A DNA stretch of 13,731 nt from Chitinophagaceae bacterium (GTDB taxonomy: Bacteria > Bacteroidota > Bacteroidia > Chitinophagales > Chitinophagaceae), in the NCBI GenBank assembly GCA_947481355.1, contig CANKGM010000030.1, forward strand, positions 1 to 13,731, written 5' to 3'. A model generated the notes under the pieces. It saw only the letters and a program-made list of their open reading frames with translations, was not told the DNA's origin and searched no databases. Below are positions 1 through 8,300 of this stretch, piece by piece. Within the stretch, counting starts at the first letter, position 1, and each line of letters starts with the position of its first letter. The translations under genes and the position numbers were made by a program.

Positions 1-338
1 CCATGAACCAGTCCAAAAAACAAGGCTAAAAAATACTGCACCCTTCCTGCTTTACCTAAACCATCTCTTCGCCAAAGGTTAATCGCTGCGGAAATAAAAA
101 TCGTACAGGGTATAGCGAACTCAACAAACTGATCATTTAATCGAAGCAAATCTAGAGCACTTAAAAAAAGAGTACAGGCATGACCGATAGTAAAGGCAGT
201 GATCAAAACCAAAACACTTTTCCATGAAGGGAATGTATAAATGATGGTTAAAACCGCAATAAAGTAAAGGTGATCCAAAGCGTCTAGGCTAAGAATATGA
301 AACCACCCTAATTTAAAATAAAATATAAAATCTGTCAT
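1..338 (-). CDS. HupE/UreJ-like membrane protein, N-terminal part (runs off the left edge)
   Basis: The minus strand reads openly from an ATG at 338 to the window edge, giving 113 residues with no stop. The protein begins MTDFIFYFKLGWFHILSLDA and is strongly hydrophobic, with about three predicted membrane segments (roughly residues 14-36, 40-60 and 71-88) and the start of a fourth. Polar residues inside or near the membrane match the HupE/UreJ pattern: His14, Asp19, Asp22-His23, Gly52-His53 and a terminal VHG. Family members are multi-pass inner-membrane proteins linked to nickel, cobalt or other metal uptake, but the Bacteroidota branch is uncharacterised and the substrate here is unknown. 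It is divergent from the secreted DUF6702 gene with 42 nt between the chosen starts. The C-terminal part lies outside the window. The family call is fairly firm; the function is not. Confidence 0.82.
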   Translation of the reverse strand, partial: MTDFIFYFKLGWFHILSLDALDHLYFIAVLTIIYTFPSWKSVLVLITAFTIGHACTLFLSALDLLRLNDQFVEFAIPCTIFISAAINLWRRDGLGKAGRVQYFLALFFGLVH

Positions 339-380
339 AATCGTTCACAGCGTTGAAAATTAATCAGACTTTTGCGTAAG

Positions 381-878
381 ATGAAACACAAAATTCTATT
401 GTATTGCCTTGTCGCGATGCCCTTCTTATTTGGCTTTAAGCATCCCTTTTATGTATCTGTCACTGAGGTTGAATATACCACCAACACCAAAGAGCTAGGA
501 ATAACCTGCAAAATATACCAGGATAATTTACAAGAAGCCCTTAGACCATCCACACCAACTAAAATCGACTTAGAACAAGGCAACAAGGGCGAAAATAATA
601 AATTGATTGAAGCCTATATCAGAAAACATTTATCTATTCTAATCAATGGGCAAAAAAAAACCATTCAATACCTGGGTTATGAGAACGATAATGAAGCTAC
701 CTGGATTTTCTTCACGATTTCTTCATTAAAGAATGTCAAATCAATTGGGGTGTCCACTGATCTATTATACGAGTACAAGAAAGAATTCACCAACATCATT
801 CATATTACCATAGACGGTAAACGAAAAAGTTTCAAATTGAATAGTCCTGAAACAGAGGTAAGTGCTATGAGGGAATGA
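381..878 (+). CDS. DUF6702 family secreted protein
   Basis: This codes for a 165-residue protein starting at ATG 381 (MKHKILLYCLVAM). An in-frame TTG at 372 would add only three residues, and the ATG gives a cleaner signal-peptide n-region. Residues 4-18 are a hydrophobic leader. The mature protein opens with HPFYVSVTEVEY (21-32), the hallmark of DUF6702, followed by beta-rich sequence including a WIFFTI stretch near residue 108. The length is normal for the family. No catalytic residues are evident. The family has no assigned function; the leader predicts export to the periplasm or a membrane anchor. It is divergent from the HupE/UreJ-like gene, so a joint role at the envelope is possible but only inferred. 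The gene carries a run of nine A at 652-660. No strong ribosome binding site is visible. Confidence 0.85.
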   Translation: MKHKILLYCLVAMPFLFGFKHPFYVSVTEVEYTTNTKELGITCKIYQDNLQEALRPSTPTKIDLEQGNKGENNKLIEAYIRKHLSILINGQKKTIQYLGYENDNEATWIFFTISSLKNVKSIGVSTDLLYEYKKEFTNIIHITIDGKRKSFKLNSPETEVSAMRE

Positions 879-955
879 TTGATTTCACTCATTCATATCG
901 CTATACTGTCAATTTCAACATCTAACCAATCTAGAACAGTAAACCTAATTGAGTA

Positions 956-2035
956 TTAGGCCCCGGCAGATTCTTTAGCGGCATTCGCAACAGCAACAGC
1001 ACGAATCGTATCAGAGGCAAAGGACAAAAATGCTTCTTTTGTAACAAGATCATCGCCGACCATTGCAGGCATCCCTTTATCTCCACCTTCTCGTATGCTT
1101 TGTACAATAGGAATTTGTCCGAGGAAATTTAGATCAAATTGATCGGCCAAGTTTTTTCCTCCATCCTTACCAAATATATAATACTTATTTTCCGGCAATT
1201 CAGCAGGCGTAAACCAAGCCATGTTTTCTACTAGTCCAATGATTGGTACTTTAATTTGTGCTTGCCCAAACATCGCTATTGCTTTCTTTGCATCTAATAA
1301 AGCAACATCCTGGGGAGTAGTGACAACGATTGCTCCTGTAACGGGTATGGTTTGCACTAAAGTCAAATGAATATCTCCTGTGCCAGGTGGCATGTCAATC
1401 ACTAAATAATCAAGCTCACCCCAATGAACATCTGTTACAAACTGTTTGATGGCACTGCTTGCCATGGGACCCCTCCAAACAACGGCACTCTTTTCATCAA
1501 CCAATAGTCCGATGCTAATTAATTTGATGCCATGACTTTCTAACGGTACAATTTTATCTTTTCCATCAATATCCATCATCAATGGCCGTTGTCCTCGAAC
1601 ACCAAACATAATCGGAATACTCGGGCCATAAATATCAGCATCCATTAACCCGACCGAAGCCCCTTTTTGTGCTAATGCTAATGCAAGATTTGAAGCGACA
1701 GTTGATTTTCCAACACCCCCTTTACCACTAATCACGGTGATGATATTTTTCACTCCAGGTAAAACTGACTGTCCATCCGCCCTCAATGAAGTAGTGTTGG
1801 ACGTAAATTTCACCTCTACATCCAAATCACTGCCTACATGCTCAACGACAGCATTTATGCAATCCCGCTTTATCAATTCCTTCATAGGACAGGCCGGAGT
1901 GGTTAAAACAACCGTAAACGAAACCTTGTTCCCATCAATTTCAATATCCTTAACCATATTGAGGGTAACCAAGTCTTTTTTTAAGTCAGGCTCCTGCACA
2001 TTACTCAACGCCTTCAAAATATCTTCTTTCTGCAT
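956..2035 (-). CDS. mrp: Mrp/ApbC-type iron-sulfur carrier P-loop ATPase
   Basis: The 359-residue product is a cytosolic Mrp/ApbC/NBP35-type ATPase thought to hold and hand over Fe-S clusters to apo-proteins. Residues 1-75 form a MIP18/DUF59 domain with the conserved TTPACP motif (Cys49). The ParA-like ATPase domain follows: deviant Walker A SGKGGVGKS at 103-111, DADIYGPSIP at 132-141, and MPPGTGD at 215-221. The stretch where many homologues carry the cluster-binding CxxC pair (270-289) instead reads ENMAWFTPAEL and PENKYYIFG, with no cysteine. Cys49 and Cys59 are the only cysteines in the protein. From memory, this PAELPENKYYIFG form recurs in Bacteroidota homologues, so it is probably a lineage variant and not damage. 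The gene stands alone, divergent from the CarboxypepD_reg-like gene. Family identity is very secure. Confidence 0.95.
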   Translation of the reverse strand: MQKEDILKALSNVQEPDLKKDLVTLNMVKDIEIDGNKVSFTVVLTTPACPMKELIKRDCINAVVEHVGSDLDVEVKFTSNTTSLRADGQSVLPGVKNIITVISGKGGVGKSTVASNLALALAQKGASVGLMDADIYGPSIPIMFGVRGQRPLMMDIDGKDKIVPLESHGIKLISIGLLVDEKSAVVWRGPMASSAIKQFVTDVHWGELDYLVIDMPPGTGDIHLTLVQTIPVTGAIVVTTPQDVALLDAKKAIAMFGQAQIKVPIIGLVENMAWFTPAELPENKYYIFGKDGGKNLADQFDLNFLGQIPIVQSIREGGDKGMPAMVGDDLVTKEAFLSFASDTIRAVAVANAAKESAGA

Positions 2036-2066
2036 AAGTATGATTTGTTAAAAATTGTAAGAACTG

Positions 2067-2074
2067 CAAAAATA
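2067..2074 (-). promoter_or_regulatory. Possible -7 box of the mrp promoter
   Basis: The minus strand reads TATTTTTG here, a full match to the Bacteroidota -7 pattern TAnnTTTG, 31 nt before the mrp ATG. No good -33 TTTG is found at the expected distance upstream, so this is a weak call based on one element in AT-rich DNA. Confidence 0.3.
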
Positions 2075-2090
2075 ACCATTCATATCCGAC

Positions 2091-2120
2091 TTTGTTTATC
2101 GAAAAGATGCACTTAATTTG
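2091..2120 (+). promoter_or_regulatory. Possible promoter of the CarboxypepD_reg-like gene
   Basis: A TTTG at 2091-2094 is followed 18 nt later by TTAATTTG (2113-2120), which matches the Bacteroidota -7 pattern TAnnTTTG at seven of eight positions. The spacing is right for a -33/-7 pair. Transcription would begin just upstream of the ATGs at 2128 and 2137, supporting a start there over any earlier one. The region also holds a small hairpin, TGCAC (2108-2112) pairing with GTGCA (2120-2124), of unknown meaning. Confidence 0.3.
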
Positions 2121-2136
2121 TGCAAGAATGCATCTG

Positions 2137-2775
2137 ATGAAAAAATTAGCCCTTTTTATACTTATCCTGTCAGCCATAAAGCCTTTTTCTGCTCATGCTC
2201 AGTTTGAGAATTTCAAAGACTCTGTTGTTCAATTATATGGTGTGGTGATGACGGCAGATAGCCTACAAGGCCTTCCAGCAGTGAGTATTATCGTAAAAGG
2301 TACCGGGAGAGGGACACTCACAAACAATCAAGGGGTTTTCTCGATTGTAGCTTTAAAAGGTGATAATATTGAATTCAGTTGCATTGGGTTTAAGAACAAA
2401 ATCACGCTCATACCAACAGATTTAGTTGGAAACCAATTTAGCATCATTCAATTGATGGTTAATGATACCACCTACTTACCCGCAGCCATCATCAAACCAA
2501 GACCATCTAGAGAGCAATTTGAACGCGATTTTGTTAATACTGATGTTCCAGACGATAATATCGAATTAGCTAGAAGAAACACCGATATGGCTACGCGACG
2601 AATACTCATGCGCTCACTTCCAAGAGATGGAAGAGAATCAGTGAATATGAATCTGGCCAAGAGTGCTCAAAAATATTATTATACAGGACAAGCACCACCA
2701 ATGAATATTTTCAATCCGTTTGCATGGGGCGAGTTCATTCGTTCTTGGAAACGAGGGGACTATAAAAGAAAATAG
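2137..2775 (+). CDS. Small secreted CarboxypepD_reg-like domain protein
   Basis: From ATG 2137 this codes for 212 residues with a clear signal peptide (MKKLALFILILSAIKPFSAH, cleavage likely after HAQ near residue 22). The frame is open upstream to 2092, with in-frame ATGs at 2107 and 2128, but the MKK start gives the best leader and fits a possible promoter just before it. Residues 33-110 form a carboxypeptidase-regulatory-like beta-sandwich: YGVVMTADSLQGLPAVSI, then GTGRGTLTNNQGVFSI, then SCIGFK. In Bacteroidota this fold is best known as the N-terminal domain of SusC/TonB-dependent receptors, but here no plug or barrel follows. The remaining ~100 residues are polar, rich in Arg and Asn, and end basic (RSWKRGDYKRK). 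Function unknown; periplasmic or lipid-facing location inferred. Convergent with the FAD oxidoreductase. Confidence 0.82.
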   Translation: MKKLALFILILSAIKPFSAHAQFENFKDSVVQLYGVVMTADSLQGLPAVSIIVKGTGRGTLTNNQGVFSIVALKGDNIEFSCIGFKNKITLIPTDLVGNQFSIIQLMVNDTTYLPAAIIKPRPSREQFERDFVNTDVPDDNIELARRNTDMATRRILMRSLPRDGRESVNMNLAKSAQKYYYTGQAPPMNIFNPFAWGEFIRSWKRGDYKRK

Positions 2776-2798
2776 GCTTCAGTAACTCAAGCCTATTT
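2770..2798. terminator. Bidirectional hairpin terminator between convergent genes
   Basis: A perfect 10-bp stem, AAATAGGCTT (2770-2779) and AAGCCTATTT (2789-2798), encloses a 9-nt loop. The left arm contains the TAG stop codon (2773-2775) of the plus-strand gene. On the minus strand, serving the FAD oxidoreductase that stops at 2811, the stem is followed by a T-rich TTTTCTTTTA tract; on the plus strand the stem itself ends in TTT followed by CT. Its placement between two convergent stops makes a shared intrinsic terminator very likely. Confidence 0.8.
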
Positions 2799-2810
2799 CT
2801 TACGTAAAAA

Positions 2811-4214
2811 TTAATCAAATATCTTTCCTGCGTTTAAAATGTTATTGGGGTCAAATACCTTTTTGATTTCTTTCATGATTCGCATTTGCGTTTCATTGAA
2901 TATGATATCCATGTACCCTTTTTGAATCAACCCAACACCATGCTCTCCACTAATTGTTCCGCCTAGATTTTTAACAACCAAGAAAAGTTCTCTAAGTATG
3001 GAAGTCATTTCGACATCACCATGGCTATTCACTGTCCCCGGCTTAAATATTCGAATATGTAAATTTCCATCTCCAGCGTGCCCATAACACGCAACTTGAA
3101 AATTATGCTTCTTCCCTAATTCTTTCACTCCCCTTATCAATGCCGGCAATTCAGCACGAGGGACAACCGTATCTTCTTCAATGGTATAACCAGATAATTT
3201 TACTGCCTCTGCAACGCGTCTCCTCAATTTCCACAACTCATTTTTTTGTTGTGCATCTTCTGCGAAATAAATTTCACCACAATCAAATTGAGTGAGTACT
3301 TCACTGATTGATTCCATTTCAGTCATTAACGTTTCAAGATGATTTCCATCCACTTCAATAATGAGATGGGCTTCTGTTTCATCTGTAACGGGTACTGCGG
3401 AAGAATCAACAAACTTGCTAACTATTTGTAACGCGTTTAGTTCAACCAACTCCATGGCAGATGGTGTAAAGCCTGCCCTAAATATAGCGCTCACGGCTGC
3501 TCCAGCCTTTTCTAAAGAGTTGAATGGAACCAACATCAACAAATCAAATGTTGGATGCGGAATTAATTTCAATACTATTTTGGTTACAATAGCTAACGTG
3601 CCTTCACTTCCAATAACCAAATGAGTTAAGTTATATCCCGTTGAATTTTTTAATACATTGCAGCCTGTCCACATTACTTCACCAGAGGGCAAAACAACTT
3701 CTAAATTCAATACATAATCCCTTACCACCCCATATTTTACGGCCTTCGGGCCACCACTATTCTCTGCAATATTTCCACCAATAAAACAGGAACCGCGACT
3801 GCTCGGATCAGGTGGATAAAATAGCCCTTTCCCCTTTACCGAATTTTGAAGTACTTCAGTTATTACACCAGGTTCAGTAGTAACCTGCAAATTTTGTTCA
3901 TCAATTTCAAGAATAGCATTCATTCGGTCAGTGGAAAGCAGCACACCACCTAAATGCGGCAAGGCCCCTCCACTGAGTCCAGTGCCTGCACCCCTTGGGG
4001 TAACCGGTATTAAGTGCTCATTACAAATTCGCATGACCCGGCTAATTTCATCTGTAGTGCGCGGTCTAAGTACTACTTGCGGAAGAAATAGCAAATGCTC
4101 GGTTTCATCATGTCCGTGCTTTTCCAACGACTCAGCATCAGTCAATACAAATTCTTCACCGAGGATTGATTTAAACTCCTGATACACTTCAAAGGGAATT
4201 GGCTTATGTGCCAT
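2811..4214 (-). CDS. GlcD-like FAD-linked 2-hydroxyacid oxidoreductase
   Basis: The 467-residue product is a cytosolic flavoprotein of the GlcD / D-lactate dehydrogenase / D-2-hydroxyglutarate dehydrogenase group, which oxidises D-2-hydroxyacids to 2-oxoacids. The N-terminal half is a PCMH-type FAD domain: PRGAGTGLSGG at 73-83, PPDPSS at 134-139, GGNIAENSGG at 146-155, KYGVVRDYV at 160-168 and GSEGTLAIVT at 202-211. The C-terminal half is the FAD-oxidase C domain, with GHAGDGNLH at 378-386 and SGEHGVGL at 422-429 (the His/Glu residues expected to bind metal and substrate) and the family ending FDPNNILNAGKIF at 454-466. It is full length. No iron-sulfur (GlcF-type) or LldEFG partner lies nearby, so the substrate among glycolate, D-lactate and related acids cannot be fixed. 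A palindrome 14 nt before the start may regulate it. Confidence 0.92.
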   Translation of the reverse strand: MAHKPIPFEVYQEFKSILGEEFVLTDAESLEKHGHDETEHLLFLPQVVLRPRTTDEISRVMRICNEHLIPVTPRGAGTGLSGGALPHLGGVLLSTDRMNAILEIDEQNLQVTTEPGVITEVLQNSVKGKGLFYPPDPSSRGSCFIGGNIAENSGGPKAVKYGVVRDYVLNLEVVLPSGEVMWTGCNVLKNSTGYNLTHLVIGSEGTLAIVTKIVLKLIPHPTFDLLMLVPFNSLEKAGAAVSAIFRAGFTPSAMELVELNALQIVSKFVDSSAVPVTDETEAHLIIEVDGNHLETLMTEMESISEVLTQFDCGEIYFAEDAQQKNELWKLRRRVAEAVKLSGYTIEEDTVVPRAELPALIRGVKELGKKHNFQVACYGHAGDGNLHIRIFKPGTVNSHGDVEMTSILRELFLVVKNLGGTISGEHGVGLIQKGYMDIIFNETQMRIMKEIKKVFDPNNILNAGKIFD

Positions 4215-4228
4215 GACTAGAAATATTT

Positions 4229-4250
4229 TTACAAACTTCGCCTTTTGTAA
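4229..4250. promoter_or_regulatory. Palindrome upstream of the FAD oxidoreductase gene (possible operator)
   Basis: TTACAAA (4229-4235) and TTTGTAA (4244-4250) form a perfect 7-bp inverted repeat around an 8-nt spacer, starting 14 nt before the oxidoreductase ATG. It has no T-run after it in either direction, so a regulator binding site or 5'-leader hairpin fits better than a terminator for the upstream PorP/SprF gene. The call rests on symmetry and position only, in AT-rich DNA. Confidence 0.3.
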
Positions 4251-4296
4251 TCAGCTAATGAAATTAAAGTTTTGGCAAGAAGTAAAGTAGCACTAA

Positions 4297-5361
4297 TTAA
4301 AAACTTGGACAAAAACTTTGGCGTCTATCCCCATTGTAATTACTATACATACCATCATATTGCAACGAAAGTTCTGTTGCACCTTGACTTCCATTGAAGT
4401 ATTTCAACGGAGAAGATGTCACGTCATAACTAAACATAAATTTAAAACTTCTCCACTGGTAGCCGACCATCGGAATGAATGCTTCATTAGGCCTAAAATA
4501 TACTCCTGCAATCAATTGATGCTCCCCCTTTTCTTTTATATTATAATTCAGGTGCATGCCTCCAACAAATTCAGATGACTTTGCCTGTTTCGTAAAATAT
4601 ATAGACGGAGAAAGGATAATACGATCATTGATTTTAATCATGGCGTCAGCAAAAAATATAGATCGCGGCTTTACTTGATTATCATGCCCACTTGAATCTA
4701 AAAAAAATGACTCAACAGGTTTATTCAAATGATGTAAACTGAACCCGCCATGTATGTAAATATTATCACTAGGAAACATGGCATAATTTAAGCCGGCTTG
4801 CATGTCAAAGTAACCAATAGAAGAACTTGACAAATATTGAATTCCGTCGGATCTAGACCCATCAAAAAACTGACCATTCCATTGACTATTGAAAGTAAGC
4901 TTTGTTATATCAATTTGTTTACTTGCGTACCCCAAATTAAATCCAGCAGACAATAATCCTGTGTTGCCTAACATTTGATGATAGGCAACAGAACTATACA
5001 CTTTGGTTGATCGTAAATTACCACTTCCCGCAACGTCTTGCAAAATCAAACCGCCTAGTCCTAACCATCCACCAGGTATACGGTCGCGCAACACTTGAGC
5101 ATCACCCCAAATGCTATTCGTTTTATATGGCACTGGTATGCTAGTCCATTGACTTCTAACATTAGCACCAATCCTAAAATCTGAGCTAGGGATAAAGCCA
5201 GTATTTGCAGGATTTGTTGAAAGAGGTGAATTGAAAAACTGAGAAAAATGTAAATCTTGAGCAAATAAAAGATTCCCCATCAACATCAATATGACAGACA
5301 ACATCATTGTGATGATTGACTTCTGTTTAAGTCGTGAAAATATAGTAAGCCTTTTACTCAT
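4297..5361 (-). CDS. PorP/SprF-like type IX secretion outer-membrane protein
   Basis: The 354-residue product belongs to the PorP/SprF family of outer-membrane beta-barrel proteins that work with the type IX secretion system. After a basic n-region and hydrophobic core (about residues 15-34, ending NLLFAQ), the mature protein starts with the family signature DLHFSQFFNSPLSTNPANTG (36-55). The rest alternates amphipathic strands typical of a barrel, with the recurring patterns GLGGLILQD, FNLGYASKQ and GYQWRSFKFMFSYD near the end. Length is normal. A later start at Met19 would leave too short a leader. The start follows the cargo gene stop by only 6 nt, so the two are almost certainly co-transcribed and perhaps translationally coupled. 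Family members next to type B cargos are thought to help export or anchor that cargo. Which step this one serves is inferred. Confidence 0.93.
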   Translation of the reverse strand: MSKRLTIFSRLKQKSIITMMLSVILMLMGNLLFAQDLHFSQFFNSPLSTNPANTGFIPSSDFRIGANVRSQWTSIPVPYKTNSIWGDAQVLRDRIPGGWLGLGGLILQDVAGSGNLRSTKVYSSVAYHQMLGNTGLLSAGFNLGYASKQIDITKLTFNSQWNGQFFDGSRSDGIQYLSSSSIGYFDMQAGLNYAMFPSDNIYIHGGFSLHHLNKPVESFFLDSSGHDNQVKPRSIFFADAMIKINDRIILSPSIYFTKQAKSSEFVGGMHLNYNIKEKGEHQLIAGVYFRPNEAFIPMVGYQWRSFKFMFSYDVTSSPLKYFNGSQGATELSLQYDGMYSNYNGDRRQSFCPSF

Positions 5362-5367
5362 TATCCA

Positions 5368-8300
5368 TTATCGTATTAACGTTATGTCTCCTTTCTTCGA
5401 AACTTTTGTGCCATCGCTAAATAAAACTTGCAAAGTATACGCATAGGCATCCATTGGCTGAAGCACTCCTTTATACATTCCATCCCATCCATAGCTTGGA
5501 GATGAAGAAGCAAAAACCAATTGCCCCCATCGATTATATATTCTGAAATCCATCTTTGCAATGCCAAATCCTTGAACTTTTACTGTCCTATTAATGCCTT
5601 CACTATTTGGTATAAATGCATTCGGAACATCCACAATTGATCTAATCAGCGCAGCAACTGGTTTGCAAAGGGTATCTGCACAACCAAAATCGTTATATGC
5701 AAATAGACATACATTAAACGTATCTGTTCTTTGGAAAAGGTGCACAGGATTAACCATTGCTGAAGTATCAAAATCACCAAAATCCCAACTGTAGCGAGTT
5801 GCATTTTGTGAAAAATTCAAAAACTGTACTGCCGTATTTTCTGCTGGAGGATTTGGCGAGAATACAAAATTTGCTAAAGGCCCTTGCTTAACAGAAATCG
5901 TGTCTTTATATACATCAGTAATGTTACATGTAGTACTATCCGTTGCTGTTAAGGTAATGATATATTCTCCTGGAACATTATATGGATGAGCAGGAGGTGT
6001 TACTCCAACATACTGCCCTGATCCATCGCCGAAATTCCATGTAAAAATTTGTCCTGCCACACTCGTATTTTTAAATACTGCATTATAAGGAGAACAACCA
6101 ACCATGGGAGTTGTAAATGATGCTTTTACATTCGGAGAAAGATAAAGTGGGATATCAACGACATCAAACGCATTGCAATAGGCCGTGTCATTCAGATATA
6201 ATTTTGCTTTATAACTACCTACGGCTGGGTAAGAATGCAACGGGGGATTCTGAACACCCGTTTTAAATAAAGGCGAATTATCTCCAAAATCCCAAACAAA
6301 TGAAGTATCGGAAAAGACTCCCCCCGATGGTGGAATTGATGCATTAATAAATGCAACTTGAAGTCCATCACATGGAGGAACCTTCTTTCCAGATGCTAAC
6401 AAAACAGCTTTATCAGTCCGAACCCTTATTGTTACGTATGATGTATCTCTAGGTATACACCTACTGTTGTCAATAGATATAAGTCTTGCTCTAAAATCTC
6501 CAGGAACAGTATAGGTATGAGTTAAAGAAGGAGTTTCAACAACTACATCTGGTGAGCCATCTCCAAAATTCCATTCATACGTTTTTCCTAAACTGATGCT
6601 ATCTGTAAAATCAACTGTTAATGGGAGACAACCCGCTGTATCATGTGCAACTCCCCCAATGGAAGTTTTTGCACCTGCTTTCACACCATCAAATTCAAAA
6701 TTAATTTTAAATGCCGCAAGGTTACATTCACCTGCGCTGCCAGTTCCAAGAGATCCATTTACTGGACCAATAACACCACGTGTAATTAACATGGGGCTTT
6801 TGATATCATCATTTGTACAAGCATTATTTCCACCACAATTCGCACATACCGCTTGGTAAATAGCACCTTTGTTATCGAAGCGCGAAGTGCCTCCATCAAC
6901 ATGGTCACCCTCTCCACCTTGCTGACCAAAGAAAGATCCATACAATTGTGCAGTGGCATCTTTCTTCATCACAAAAAAATAAAAGTCTTTATTATCGGTG
7001 ACCTTTTGAATCGCATCTGGCGTAATAAACATGTTAGTTGTACCAACAGTCTTTTGATCAAAAGCACTTTGATAACATAAGTTAAGTTTACCGCCCCAGC
7101 CAGAAACATAAACATTTTCGCATCGATCAACTAAAAAAGCAACAGGTGAAATATTGGGAACATTTGCAGCTGTTCCATATACAGTTGAGTAAACATAATC
7201 ACTAAGATCAGGCTGCAATTTTGATATGAATTGCTTTGCACCACTATTACTAAACGCAGCATTTTTTATAGGCCATGTACCTAAACTAATACCCATCACA
7301 TATGGAAATCCTTTTTCATCAAATTGAATACCGTAAATAATATCAGTAGCCTTAGTTCCTAAATAAGTGGTTTTTTGAAGCACACCACTATTGCTAAACA
7401 CTGAAACAAATCCATCAATATCTCCTTGATTAGCTTGACCAATAGTTCCTGAATTATCTCCAGGAAAATTTGTACTACTCGTAGCACCGGCTACATAAAT
7501 ATCACTATTTGTAGGATTCAATGCGAGAACGAATGCGGCATCATCATCACTTCCTCCTAAATATGTACTGAAATATAGCGTTGATAAATCTGGTGAAAAT
7601 TTCATCAGCACGCCATCTTGTCCACCACCATATGGAATTGATGCATTTTTAGTTAGAAAATCATCAGATTGGGTACTGCATGCGATATATACATTATTTG
7701 CCTTATCTAAAATAACTTCACTGCGTGCATTGTCGCCATAATTATACAATGTCGAACTAGGGCTTGGACTTATACTCGGATCGATATTAGCGCCATCTAT
7801 GCCTCGACCTCCTACTACAACACCTCCTATCAACGTAGTACCATCTGCAGATAATTTGGTTACAAAAATATCTGTCCCACCAAGTAGGCCTAGCTTATTA
7901 TTATTTTTTATGGGAAAATCTGCAGAAGTCGTTCTTCCTAGAATAACCGGATTTGATTGTTGATCAACATAAATGCTATGAGGAAATTCATCACCTGCTC
8001 CACCTAAGTAAGTAGAAAAAATTCTAGACCGACCATCTGAACTAAATCGAGTAAGTGATACATCTACTCCACTTATGTTTGCTTGTCCATCTCCACCAGC
8101 AAATGTAGACTGAAACGCCCCTACGGAAATTGGATAGCCCGTTCCAAATACAATTCCTCCAGCATACAAACTGCCATCTGGACCGGGTGCTGCGGTGAAA
8201 CCCCAATTGCTTGCTCGACTTCCTGTATACGTTGAAAAAATCAAAATAGGATCTATGATTAAAGGAACTGAAGGATCATAAGACTTTAGATTAAATTTGA

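Noticed and set aside
652..660. Run of nine A inside the DUF6702 gene (and another A9 in the cargo gene, T9 on the plus strand at 8787-8795)
   Set aside because: Such runs could slip and cause phase variation, but both frames are intact, A9 is expected by chance at Lys codons in AT-rich DNA, and nothing else suggests switching.
879..955. GAATGA/TCATTC repeat in the gap between the convergent DUF6702 and mrp genes
   Set aside because: The 6-bp AT-rich stem with no T-run is too weak to call a terminator; nothing else is seen in this gap.
1737..2051. Open plus-strand frame opposite the 5' half of mrp
   Set aside because: It lies wholly over a well-conserved gene on the other strand, has no recognisable domain and no leader; it is an antisense shadow.
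2811..4214. Assigning the FAD oxidoreductase specifically as glycolate oxidase GlcD
   Set aside because: The motifs are shared by GlcD, D-lactate and D-2-hydroxyglutarate dehydrogenases and there is no GlcE/GlcF or transporter nearby to decide.
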